29,480 bases of DNA. It comes from a virus. The stretch is taken from IMG/VR virus record IMGVR_UViG_3300030109_000596, positions 1 to 29,480 of that record. One strand, written 5' to 3'. Below, in pieces: positions 6,334-13,325 of this stretch (its first letter is position 1; every line of letters begins with the position of its first letter). The notes under the pieces were generated by a model. That model searched no databases, had not been told where the DNA came from, and was given only the letters and a program-made list of their open reading frames with translations. The position numbers and the translations under genes were made by a program.

Positions 6334-6355
6334 ACATTTCTATTAAATTTGGCGT

Positions 6356-6715
6356 ATGCACAAACCAATATATTCAAATCAAGAGCATAAAGCTATTCTT
6401 GAATTATATATAAATATGTGTAAAGAATTTGCTAAAGATGTAAGTAGTAGGTCAAGATACAATGCATATCTTGATGTTTTGGATACAATCATAGAATATC
6501 ATAATAACTATGGGAAAGGTATGAGAGAAAACGGAAATTTTTATGATTGGATTATGATTATCCCTACAAATGTAGCAGTAGCAACAAATGGATTTTTTGC
6601 AGGATTGGAAACAAAAAGAAATGCGGCTACAATTAGAAGTTATAAGGTAATACTTGAACAACTTTTATATGACTCAGTAGATAAAATAGACAAGATAGAA
6701 CCTACGAATGACTGA
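6356..6715 (+). CDS. Hypothetical protein, 119 aa
   Basis: A 119-residue protein with a helical first half (EHKAILELYINMCKEF, then RYNAYLDVLDTIIEYH) and a middle stretch IMIIPTNVAVATNGFFAG that is moderately hydrophobic but probably buried, not membrane. No family is recognised. It starts 22 bases after the NinG-like gene and overlaps the sigma factor by eight bases, so it is probably co-expressed with it. Confidence 0.55.
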   Translation: MHKPIYSNQEHKAILELYINMCKEFAKDVSSRSRYNAYLDVLDTIIEYHNNYGKGMRENGNFYDWIMIIPTNVAVATNGFFAGLETKRNAATIRSYKVILEQLLYDSVDKIDKIEPTND

Positions 6716-7280
6716 TATTTATATTGAAATATCTCAATTAACAGATGCATTTAAAAGAGTAGCATATCGTAATACTAAAGATAAAGATAAAGTTAATGAA
6801 GCGGTACAAGAACTAATGTTATATTTTCTTAGTATGAATCCAAATACTTTGAGGGCTATTTGGGAAAAGGATGGAAGAACTGGTATTATTAAATATGGAA
6901 CAGTTGCTTTGAATAGAGCTTTAACAAGCAAAAGGTCAAATTTTTATTATAAATATGAAAAATATTACACACATATTGTCAATATTAATTATACTAATAA
7001 TAGTTCTGTCATTCAACTTGATTATGATTGCGATAGTAAGTATTATAAAACTTTATCAAATATTCCTGAACAAAAAGAAGAATATCAATGGGAGAAATTA
7101 GAACAAATAGATAAAGAATTAGACAAATTATATTGGTATGATAAAAAATTATTTGAATTATATTATTATGAATCTAATACATTAGATAGTTTAGCAACAA
7201 AAACTAAAATAAGTAGAAATAGCTTATTTACCACAATAGATAAAGTAAGGGAAATCTTGAAAAAAGAATTAAATGAGTAA
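6708..7280 (+). CDS. Phage RNA polymerase sigma factor (sigma-70-like)
   Basis: The 190-residue protein has the layout of a small sigma factor. An N-terminal region with VQELMLYFLSMNP could be region 2, and a C-terminal region has LEQIDKELDKLYWYDKKLFE, then YYYESNTLDSLATKTKIS and NSLFTTIDKVREILKK, a clear sigma region 4 type helix-turn-helix. It would direct host RNA polymerase to phage promoters, most likely late ones. An AT-rich motif with a TCTATA core occurs before several structural genes and is a candidate target. It overlaps its neighbours by eight bases on each side. Confidence 0.7.
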   Translation: MTDIYIEISQLTDAFKRVAYRNTKDKDKVNEAVQELMLYFLSMNPNTLRAIWEKDGRTGIIKYGTVALNRALTSKRSNFYYKYEKYYTHIVNINYTNNSSVIQLDYDCDSKYYKTLSNIPEQKEEYQWEKLEQIDKELDKLYWYDKKLFELYYYESNTLDSLATKTKISRNSLFTTIDKVREILKKELNE

Positions 7281-7677
7281 GTGGTTTGCAACATCTGAAG
7301 TATATAAAGAGAGAATGTCTATTTGTAGGGATTGTGTTTATTATTTTAAGTTAACAGGGAATTGTAAAGTATGTGGATGTTTTATGAAAGTAAAATCAAG
7401 GATAGGGTCAATGTCTTGCCCTAAAGGTAAATGGGATAAAAGTCATGACAGGATAAATACTCCTAATGAATTACCCCAAGAAATTATAGATGAAATTATT
7501 AATCTTTATCCTGATATTAAAGGACGTAGAGCAAAAGATTACGAAACTAAATTTAAAATGATAGACTTATACAATACAATTCATAGAACACGTCACAATA
7601 AAGGGACAAGTTGTAAGCCTTGTTTGTCAGAAATTTTCAATTCAATAAATAAATTATATAATAAATACAAAAAATGA
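7273..7677 (+). CDS. Zinc-ribbon-like Cys-rich protein, 134 aa
   Basis: Residues about 13-52 contain seven Cys: MSICRDCVYYFKLTGNCKVC, then GCFMK and SMSCPKGKW. This spacing suggests one or two bound zinc ions. The remainder has a helical middle (ELPQEIIDEIINLYPDI) and a late CKPC pair. Such short zinc proteins are common in flavobacterial phages near a sigma factor, with no known role. DNA or RNA polymerase binding is a plausible guess. It overlaps the sigma gene by eight bases and the next by four. Confidence 0.6.
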   Translation: MSKWFATSEVYKERMSICRDCVYYFKLTGNCKVCGCFMKVKSRIGSMSCPKGKWDKSHDRINTPNELPQEIIDEIINLYPDIKGRRAKDYETKFKMIDLYNTIHRTRHNKGTSCKPCLSEIFNSINKLYNKYKK

Positions 7678-7880
7678 GCTACTTAACACATTTAAAAAGA
7701 ACAAATATGCACCACTCAGAAAGGTGGATAGTAAAATATGATGATAAAGGATTAGTAAGGGAAGTCAAATTGGTTTATAACCCTGAAGAATATAGAAAAG
7801 GTAAAAGGTCAAGAACATTAAATACACAAAACGGTTTAATAAAAATATTAGAAAATGACAAAGAAAAAAGAAATTCCTGA
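7674..7880 (+). CDS. Hypothetical basic protein, 68 aa
   Basis: A 68-residue basic protein with an aromatic beta-rich core (RWIVKYDDKGLVREVKLVY) and a Lys/Arg-rich end (GKRSRTLNTQ). No family is recognised. It is coupled by four bases to the zinc-ribbon gene and overlaps the DUF3310 gene by 26 bases. Charge suggests nucleic acid contact, which is inference. Confidence 0.5.
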   Translation: MSYLTHLKRTNMHHSERWIVKYDDKGLVREVKLVYNPEEYRKGKRSRTLNTQNGLIKILENDKEKRNS

Positions 7881-8079
7881 ATATTATAAAGGCAAGAATG
7901 GGTATATGGCTAAAGATGTTGTAGCTAATTTTGACTTAACTTATAATGTAGGTACAGCAGTTACTTATTTATTAAGAAGTAAAAACAAACATGATGATGG
8001 GGGGATTGAAGATATAAGGAAAGCAATACATCATCTACATTTTGAATTAGATAAATTATATCAAGATGACACTATATAA
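7855..8079 (+). CDS. DUF3310 family protein, 74 aa
   Basis: The 74-residue protein follows the DUF3310 pattern: PEYYKGKNGYMAKDVVANFDLT, then YNVGTAVTYLLRSKNKHD and a final EDIRKAIHHLHFELDKL helix. The family includes T7 gp1.7, described as a nucleotide kinase that alters sensitivity to dideoxythymidine, and S. aureus SaV1-type proteins. A role in nucleotide metabolism during phage DNA synthesis is therefore possible. It overlaps genes on both sides. Confidence 0.75.
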   Translation: MTKKKEIPEYYKGKNGYMAKDVVANFDLTYNVGTAVTYLLRSKNKHDDGGIEDIRKAIHHLHFELDKLYQDDTI

Positions 8080-8320
8080 ATGTGAATGTGGTAAAAGTAA
8101 AGAAATAGGGAAGTCTACTATTGCATTAAGGGATGGTAAGTGGAGAACTATCCAAGCTATATGTGATTGTGGTAAATGGATGGATAGTGAACCTGAAGAA
8201 GGAATACCTAATCTAAAAAGGACTGAAGAATCACTAAGCAAAAAGAAAAGACACGATAAACTATGGGATGGGGCAAAAGAAAAATTATGTGGAGAAAGAG
8301 GAATTAATGAATCATTTTAA
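8066..8320 (+). CDS. Zinc-ribbon-like protein, 84 aa
   Basis: An 84-residue protein with CECGKSKEIGKS near the start and CDCGKW after about 25 residues, four Cys in two C-C pairs typical of a zinc ribbon. The C-terminal half is charged and Lys-rich (SLSKKKRHDKLWDG). Family not named. It overlaps the DUF3310 gene by 14 bases. It may be a nucleic acid-binding accessory. Confidence 0.6.
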   Translation: MTLYKCECGKSKEIGKSTIALRDGKWRTIQAICDCGKWMDSEPEEGIPNLKRTEESLSKKKRHDKLWDGAKEKLCGERGINESF

Positions 8321-8321
8321 A

Positions 8322-8519
8322 ATGAAGAAAAAAAGGTCAAGTACATATTTAAAAAGTCAAAGAAATAAAGCAGTAAAATATTATTTCATAAATCCTGATA
8401 CTACATTAAAATGTTTAGCAGAAAAATTTAGAGTTAATCAAGATAAGTTAAGCAAAGACATAAGTCAAAAATTAGAACAAAGATTCAAAAACAGTATCTC
8501 TCAAAAATATAAAAAATGA
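8322..8519 (+). CDS. Small helix-turn-helix protein, 65 aa
   Basis: The 65-residue protein has a basic start (MKKKRSSTYLKSQRNKAVKY) and then TLKCLAEKFRVNQDKLSKDI, a likely helix-turn-helix in which the second helix would contact DNA. In-frame starts also exist at 8268 and 8307, but they lie inside the previous gene. ATG 8322 sits one base after its stop and gives a compact domain. It precedes the ParB-like gene with a four-base overlap and could be a transcriptional regulator. Confidence 0.55.
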   Translation: MKKKRSSTYLKSQRNKAVKYYFINPDTTLKCLAEKFRVNQDKLSKDISQKLEQRFKNSISQKYKK

Positions 8520-9112
8520 AAAAACAAATAAAAATTTATAAAATAAAGGGGAATCCAAAAAACCCTAGAATAATTAAGGATAATAAATTTAGAAAACTTG
8601 TAAAAAGTATAAAAGAATTTCCTGAAATGTTAGAAAAAAGACCAATTATAGTTGATGAAAACATGATGGTTCTTGGTGGCAACATGAGGTTAAAGGCAAG
8701 TAAAGAAGCTGGGTTAAAAGAAGTTTGGATAGATATTGCTGAAGGATGGACACAAGAACAAAAAGATGAATTTATAGTAAAAGATAATGTTAACTTTGGT
8801 GATTGGGAGTGGGATGTGTTAGCTAATGATTGGGATAGTGTACAACTTACTGAATGGGGTTTAGATGTTTGGCAGAATTTAGATGATAATGTAAATAAAG
8901 TAAATGATATAAATGGAGAATGGGTGGGAATGCCTGAATTTGAAGCAGTAGATAGTCCGTATAAAATCACTATAAGTTTTGAAAATAAAGAAGATAGGGA
9001 ATTATTTGATAAGCAATTTAAAATAAAAATATCATCAAAAGGAGATAGGACTTGGTCTACTTGGTTCCCGTATAAAGAAAAACAAGATATAAAATCATTA
9101 AAATATGAATAA
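8516..9112 (+). CDS. ParB/Srx-type domain protein
   Basis: The 198-residue protein starts with the ParB N-terminal-like fold: NPKNPR at 13-18, FPEMLEKRPIIVDE, GGNMRLKA at 54-61, then WTQEQKDEFIVKDNVNFGDW. This version usually occurs in phages next to or fused with DNA methyltransferases, with the GGN-R motif binding a nucleotide. Here no methyltransferase follows; residues 125-198 form a separate small domain ending in STWFPYKEK. The gene overlaps the glycosyltransferase by eight bases, so it is probably part of a DNA-modification or packaging step. Chromosome partition is unlikely because there is no ParA. Confidence 0.75.
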   Translation: MKKQIKIYKIKGNPKNPRIIKDNKFRKLVKSIKEFPEMLEKRPIIVDENMMVLGGNMRLKASKEAGLKEVWIDIAEGWTQEQKDEFIVKDNVNFGDWEWDVLANDWDSVQLTEWGLDVWQNLDDNVNKVNDINGEWVGMPEFEAVDSPYKITISFENKEDRELFDKQFKIKISSKGDRTWSTWFPYKEKQDIKSLKYE

Positions 9113-9977
9113 GTACCCTATTTATATACCATCAAAAGGAAGAGCAGATGTTTGTTATACAGCACAATGCTTTTTAAAAGATAAAGTAAATTTTAAAATT
9201 GTAGTTGAGCCTGCACAATTAGATGAATATAAAAAACATTATAATGAAAACTTAATTTTAGTATTGCCTGAAAATGGATTAAGATTGTTGGGTTCAAGAT
9301 TATGGATAAGAGAACACTCTAAAAAAAACGGCTTTGATAGACATTGGCAATTTGATGATAATATTAAAGTATTTAGAAGATTACATAAAGGGAAAAGAAT
9401 AAGATGTAATGCAAATATAGCTATTAAAGTAGTAGAGGATTTTACTGACAGGTATGAAAACATAGGACTGTCAGGATTTAATTATACTTTTTTTGCAGTA
9501 AATGAAAAAAAAACACCTTTTACTTTAAATTGTCACGTTTATTCAGCATCATTAATAAACAACACAATTCCTTATAAGTGGCGTTTATATTATAATGATG
9601 ATACTGATTTATGCTTGCAGATTTTAACAAGTAAAGAAAAATTATGTACAGTTTTATTTCACGCTTTTTTAGTAGACAAAATGGCTACAATGGTAGTTAA
9701 AGGAGGTAATACAGAGGATTTATATAAAAAAGATGGCAGATTAATAATGGCAAGAGCATTAGAAGAAGTATGGCCTGAATTGGTAAAAACGAAATGGAGA
9801 TTTGGAAGGCCCCAGCATGTAGTTAAAAATTCGTGGAAAGATTTTAAGAACCCCTTAATAAGAAGAACCGATATTGATTGGGATGAAATAGAACATAGAA
9901 AATATGATATTAAATTAAAACAAGTAAAAGAAATAAAAAGTAAAAATTTAAAAGAATTTTATAAAAAAAATAAATGA
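9105..9977 (+). CDS. Probable TAGT-family DNA base glycosyltransferase (GT-A fold)
   Basis: A 290-residue protein. IYIPSKGRAD near residues 6-15 is the nucleotide-sugar-binding start of GT-A enzymes; FDDN at 83-86 is the likely metal-binding DxD equivalent; LSGFNYTFF, YNDDTDLCLQ (163-172) and GGNT (200-203) follow, then RFGRPQH (232-238). This order agrees with the TET/JBP-associated glycosyltransferases (TAGT) described in phages, which are thought to add sugars to oxidised bases. An NDP-sugar epimerase directly follows (four-base overlap) and could supply the donor. No TET dioxygenase or base hydroxymethylase is encoded, so the acceptor is unclear. A virion-protein glycosyltransferase is the alternative. 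Confidence 0.68.
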   Translation: MNKYPIYIPSKGRADVCYTAQCFLKDKVNFKIVVEPAQLDEYKKHYNENLILVLPENGLRLLGSRLWIREHSKKNGFDRHWQFDDNIKVFRRLHKGKRIRCNANIAIKVVEDFTDRYENIGLSGFNYTFFAVNEKKTPFTLNCHVYSASLINNTIPYKWRLYYNDDTDLCLQILTSKEKLCTVLFHAFLVDKMATMVVKGGNTEDLYKKDGRLIMARALEEVWPELVKTKWRFGRPQHVVKNSWKDFKNPLIRRTDIDWDEIEHRKYDIKLKQVKEIKSKNLKEFYKKNK

Positions 9978-10882
9978 AAAAGATATTAGTAACAGGAGGG
10001 GCAGGATTTATAGGAACAAATTTAATAGAAGAATTGCTTACTAAATATAAGAAAGAACAAATCACAGTATTAGACAATCATTTTACAAGTAGTAATAAAA
10101 ATCATATAGAAGGTATAAAATATATCTATGGAAACACTTGGGATATTGATGAGATATTTAGACCTATTGGAAAATTTAAAACTAAATTTGATATTGTTTT
10201 CCATTTTGGAGAATTTTCAAGAATAGTTAGGTCGTTTGAAGATATTGAATATGTAATAGATACTAATTTAACGGGAACAGCTAAAGTTTTGCAAATGTGT
10301 AGTAAATGGAATGCTAAATTTATATATTCAGCTTCAAGTTCTAAATTTGGAAACGAAGGGAAAGATGAAAATTTAAGTCCTTATGCTTGGTGCAAAGCTA
10401 AAATGGTTGAGTTAATAAAAAATTTCAATAAATGGTATGATTTACAATATGAAATATGTTATTTTTTTAATGTGTATGGGGAAAATCAAATTGTAGAAGG
10501 AAATTATAAAGCAGTAATAGCAATATTTGAAGAACAATATAATAGTGAAAAGCCTATGACAATAGTAAATCCAGGAACACAAACAAGACATTTTACATAT
10601 GTAAAAGATATTGTAAAAGGAGTTATCAAAACAATAGATATTAATATGAATCACGAATGGTTCTTCCAAAATGAAAAAGAATATAGTATTTTAGAGGTAG
10701 CTAAATTATTTCATCAACAAGACAATTACTATAATCAAGAAATAGTTATTATACCATCCCGAAAAGGGGAAAGGTTTAATTCAATGATAATAAATAATGA
10801 CACAAGAAAAATATTAAATTGGAAACCTGAATATGAATTACATCAATGGATAAATAAAGTAAGAATTAATGGAACAAAATAG
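9974..10882 (+). CDS. NAD-dependent nucleotide-sugar epimerase/dehydratase (extended SDR)
   Basis: A 302-residue protein with the extended short-chain dehydrogenase layout. TGGAGFIG at 7-14 binds NAD, SASSSKFG (119-126) supplies the active-site Ser, and YAWCK at 137-141 is the catalytic YxxxK. YFFNVYGENQ and TRHFTYVKDIV match the sugar-binding half of UDP-glucose 4-epimerase and related enzymes. It probably converts one NDP-sugar to another in the cytoplasm. Its four-base overlap with the glycosyltransferase suggests that the product is that enzyme's donor. Which sugar is made cannot be read here. Its stop overlaps the terminase small subunit. Confidence 0.87.
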   Translation: MKKILVTGGAGFIGTNLIEELLTKYKKEQITVLDNHFTSSNKNHIEGIKYIYGNTWDIDEIFRPIGKFKTKFDIVFHFGEFSRIVRSFEDIEYVIDTNLTGTAKVLQMCSKWNAKFIYSASSSKFGNEGKDENLSPYAWCKAKMVELIKNFNKWYDLQYEICYFFNVYGENQIVEGNYKAVIAIFEEQYNSEKPMTIVNPGTQTRHFTYVKDIVKGVIKTIDINMNHEWFFQNEKEYSILEVAKLFHQQDNYYNQEIVIIPSRKGERFNSMIINNDTRKILNWKPEYELHQWINKVRINGTK

Positions 10883-11222
10883 AACACAAATAGCAAAAAA
10901 AAGAATGTTAGAAGCACTAGAGAAAAGTCTAGGAGTTGTAACAACAGCATTGAAGTCAACAGAATTATCAAGAACAAATTATTATAAGTGGCTAAAAGAG
11001 GATGAAGAATTTGCAGTTAAAGTTCAAGAAATAGAAAACATATCAAAAGACTTTGTAAAGTCAAAGTATTATGAATGTGTAAAAGATAAAGTACCATCAG
11101 TAGTGATACATGCTGCAAAAACAAAATTAGGATGGAACGAAACTAATAACATAGATATAACGTCAGGCAACAAACCAATTAATATGCCTGTAATAAAATT
11201 TGTAGAAACTGATACTGAATAA
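10869..11222 (+). CDS. terS: Terminase small subunit (HTH type)
   Basis: A 117-residue protein with a helix-turn-helix start, KKRMLEALEKSLGVVTTALK followed by STELSRTNYYKWLKEDEEF, typical of small terminases that recognise the packaging site. Then comes an oligomerisation helix and the conserved-looking PSVVIHAAKTKLGWNETNNI. Position directly before the large subunit supports the call. It overlaps the epimerase by 14 bases and the proposed start of the large subunit by eight. Confidence 0.85.
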   Translation: MEQNRTQIAKKRMLEALEKSLGVVTTALKSTELSRTNYYKWLKEDEEFAVKVQEIENISKDFVKSKYYECVKDKVPSVVIHAAKTKLGWNETNNIDITSGNKPINMPVIKFVETDTE

Positions 11223-12411
11223 AAAATATAACGCTTTATTTAATTCCGATGCTAGATACTTTATAATTACAGGGGGGAGAGGTTCTGGTAAGTCTTTTGC
11301 TGTTACGGTATTTCTAACTTTACTCACAATGACTCAAGGCATTAGAATTCTTTTTACAAGATTCACAATGGTGTCTGCTCACTTATCTATTATTCCAGAA
11401 TTTTTAGAAAAAATAACATTATTAGGATTTGAAGATATTTTTAATATTAATAAAGCAGAAGTGTTAAATATGAGTAATCAATCCGACATATTATTTAGAG
11501 GAATAAAAACATCATCAGGTAACCAAACAGCAAGACTAAAATCTTTACAAGGGATAAGTTGTTGGGTATTAGATGAAGCAGAAGAACTTATTGACGAGGA
11601 TATATTTGATACTATTGATTTAAGTATAAGGGAGAAAGGAGTACAAAATAGAGTGATTTTAATTTTGAATCCTACAACTAAAGAGCATTGGATATATAAT
11701 AGATTCTTTCAAGACAAAGGAATAGAAGATGGATTTAATGGCGTTAAAGACAATATATGTTATATCCATAGTAACTATTTAGATAATAAAGATAATCTCT
11801 CTAAGAGCTTCCTAGAGCGTATAGAAGGGTTAAAGCATACTAATTTTAAAAAGTACCAACATAAAATACTTGGAGGATGGTTAGATAAAGCAGAAGGAGT
11901 TGTGTTTGAAAATTGGAGTTTTGGAGAATTTAATCCTAATGATTTACAAACATCTTGTGGAATGGACTTTGGTTTTAGTATAGACCCTGATAGTCTTGTT
12001 GAAGTAGCTATTGATAAAAAACACAAAAGAATATATGTCAAAGAACATATTTATCAAAATGGTTTAAAATCACACGAATTAGCAAAAATAGTTTTAGATA
12101 AGGTAGATGATAAGTTAATAATAGCAGATAGTGCAGAACCAAGACTGATAGAAGATTTAAGACATTTAGGAGTTAATATAAAACCTGTAAAAAAAGGAAC
12201 GATTGAAAGTGGGATAACAAGGATGCAAGATTATGAATTAATAGTAACACCTGAATCAACAAACATAGCTAAGGAATTAAACAATTATGTCTATGCAGAC
12301 AAAGGTTCAAAATTATATGTAGATAATTACAATCATTCAATTGATGCTATCCGTTATAATTGCATATACCATTTAGATAATCCTAATGCAGGAAAGTATT
12401 TTGTACAGTAA
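11215..12411 (+). CDS. terL: Terminase large subunit, proposed non-ATG (CTG) start
   Basis: Read from CTG 11215 the protein has 398 residues. Walker A is GGRGSGKS at 20-27 and Walker B is VLDEAEE at about 118-124. The nuclease part has acidic residues in GMDFGF (D251), IADSAEP (D305) and NHSIDAIRY (D377), as in Terminase_3-type subunits. The first ATG in frame (11329) would remove Walker A, so translation must begin upstream. The frame is open back to a TAG at 11203-11205, and that stretch holds no ATG, GTG or TTG. CTG 11215, CTG 11209 or ATA 11212 are the only near-cognate starts. The protein cuts and pumps phage DNA into the prohead. Confidence 0.88.
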   Translation: MNKKYNALFNSDARYFIITGGRGSGKSFAVTVFLTLLTMTQGIRILFTRFTMVSAHLSIIPEFLEKITLLGFEDIFNINKAEVLNMSNQSDILFRGIKTSSGNQTARLKSLQGISCWVLDEAEELIDEDIFDTIDLSIREKGVQNRVILILNPTTKEHWIYNRFFQDKGIEDGFNGVKDNICYIHSNYLDNKDNLSKSFLERIEGLKHTNFKKYQHKILGGWLDKAEGVVFENWSFGEFNPNDLQTSCGMDFGFSIDPDSLVEVAIDKKHKRIYVKEHIYQNGLKSHELAKIVLDKVDDKLIIADSAEPRLIEDLRHLGVNIKPVKKGTIESGITRMQDYELIVTPESTNIAKELNNYVYADKGSKLYVDNYNHSIDAIRYNCIYHLDNPNAGKYFVQ

Positions 12412-12546
12412 ACCCCCAACATTAATAAGGAAGAACGACAAGAGAAGAATTAGGGGATTTACTGAATCACAACTAAAATGAGCAACAAATATATATAAAT
12501 ATTTCAAACAATAAACTAAATTACTAATTTTTCTATAATATAATAT
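12412..12546. other. 135-base intergenic gap between packaging and tail genes
   Basis: No convincing gene is present; the longest ATG frame is six codons (12478-12498). CCCCC (12412-12416 area) and GGGG (12461-12464 area) can form a loose stem, but there is no T-run, so it is not a clear terminator. The last 20 bases hold the TCTATA-core motif found before other virion genes. Confidence 0.5.
12527..12546 (+). promoter_or_regulatory. AT motif ATTTTTCTATAATATAATAT before tail operon (candidate late signal)
   Basis: This word lies immediately before ATG 12547. A near-identical word occurs at 24958-24975 immediately before another structural gene, and shorter versions (TCTATA core) at 21802-21817 and 22543-22557. 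It could be a late promoter for the phage sigma factor, which would give leaderless or very short-leader transcripts, or a translation-initiation leader. Confidence 0.4.
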
Positions 12547-13146
12547 ATGAAAGTCAAGATTAAAAAGAAGGGAAAGACAAAAGAATTTAAACTAATTAAT
12601 AATTGGTCAGAAGTAACCTTTGAAAAATGGTTAAAATTAATTGACTTTAAAACAGGAACGAAAAGCCAAGAAGCTAATGATACGATAGAATTATTATCAG
12701 ATATTCCTAAAAAATTAATTAATCAATTAGAAATAAAGGATGTAGCTATAATGATGAGTTATATAGCAGAGTTGCAACAAAAGGAAAATACAACATTAAA
12801 AAAAATAATTACAATCAAAGGAATAGAATATGGCTTTCATCCTGATTTGGATAGTATAACTCTTGGGGAGTATGCAGATTTGGAAACATTTATAAAAGAT
12901 AATATGGAAAAGAATTTACCTCAAATTATGGCAATTTTGTATAGACCAATAAAGGAAAAGGGAGAAAATGGGGTGTATACTATTGATGCTTATGATGGAG
13001 ATATACGGATAAGGACGGAGGAAATGAGAAAGATGGTAGCTGAACAAGTGCAAAGTGCGCTGGTTTTTTTTTATCATTTAGGGAAAATGTTATTAGGGAC
13101 TTTGCCATTATCTTTGATGCAGCGGATAAAGGAAATGAATCAGTGA
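12547..13146 (+). CDS. Tail assembly chaperone, upstream frame (gpG-like)
   Basis: A 199-residue protein matching, in size and position, the first of the two tail assembly chaperones found before tape measure genes. It has NNWSEVTFEKWLKL near the start, IELLSDIPKKLI, a central GFHPDLDSITLGEYADLE, and AEQVQSALVFFYHLGK near the end. The family is recognised from similar flavobacterial phages, not from a catalytic motif. At codons VFF a U_UUU_UUU heptamer (13065-13071) allows -1 frameshifting into the next frame. Chaperones of this kind coat the tape measure protein before tail polymerisation. It follows a gap with a candidate late signal. Confidence 0.75.
   Translation: MKVKIKKKGKTKEFKLINNWSEVTFEKWLKLIDFKTGTKSQEANDTIELLSDIPKKLINQLEIKDVAIMMSYIAELQQKENTTLKKIITIKGIEYGFHPDLDSITLGEYADLETFIKDNMEKNLPQIMAILYRPIKEKGENGVYTIDAYDGDIRIRTEEMRKMVAEQVQSALVFFYHLGKMLLGTLPLSLMQRIKEMNQ
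13065..13071 (+). promoter_or_regulatory. Programmed -1 frameshift site U_UUU_UUU
   Basis: T TTT TTT is in register with the zero frame (GTT TTT TTT TAT, residues VFFY), inside a run of nine T (13064-13072). Slipping back one base moves ribosomes into the frame that continues open, with no stop, through 13071-13322 and ends at TAA 13323-13325. The shift gives a fusion of about 175 + 84 = 259 residues. Tail chaperone pairs of this layout (lambda G/GT) use -1 frameshifting. Confidence 0.72.
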
Positions 13147-13325
13147 AAGTATCAGAATCATTTGCAGACAAGTGGGGATGGTTTGGAGTAATGTATAGAT
13201 TAGCAAATAGTGAAATAATAAATTTAGAAAAAATAACAAGACTTAATTTGTTTGAATGTTTAACTTGGTTAAGTTATGAAACGGATTTAAACTTACAAAA
13301 TAAAGTACAATATGGCAGTAACTAA
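13071..13325 (+). CDS. Tail assembly chaperone, frameshift extension (gpGT-like)
   Basis: This frame has no ATG near its beginning. Its first usual start is GTG 13143, which overlaps the upstream stop, but the frame is already open from the slippery site at 13065-13071, so it is annotated as the extension part of a -1 frameshift product. The extension contains FADKWGWFGVMYRLANSEI and then ECLTWLSYETDLNLQNKV, a short helical domain typical of the second chaperone part that binds tail tube subunits. A separate 60-residue protein from GTG 13143 is possible; an AAAGGA word lies about 10 bases upstream of it. Confidence 0.65.
   Translation, partial: LSFRENVIRDFAIIFDAADKGNESVKVSESFADKWGWFGVMYRLANSEIINLEKITRLNLFECLTWLSYETDLNLQNKVQYGSN

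Noticed and set aside
6344-6351. TAAATTTG, a TAnnTTTG match before the gene at 6356
   Set aside because: It lies only five bases from the ATG and has no TTG at the -33 distance.
8268-8321. Earlier starts for the helix-turn-helix gene at 8322
   Set aside because: The extra residues overlap the end of the previous gene and add no domain; ATG 8322 follows its stop directly.
8536-8970. Antisense open frame of 144 codons
   Set aside because: It lies entirely opposite the ParB-like gene, reads as Ser/Phe/Leu-rich low-complexity sequence and has no leader; typical mirror of an AT-rich coding strand.
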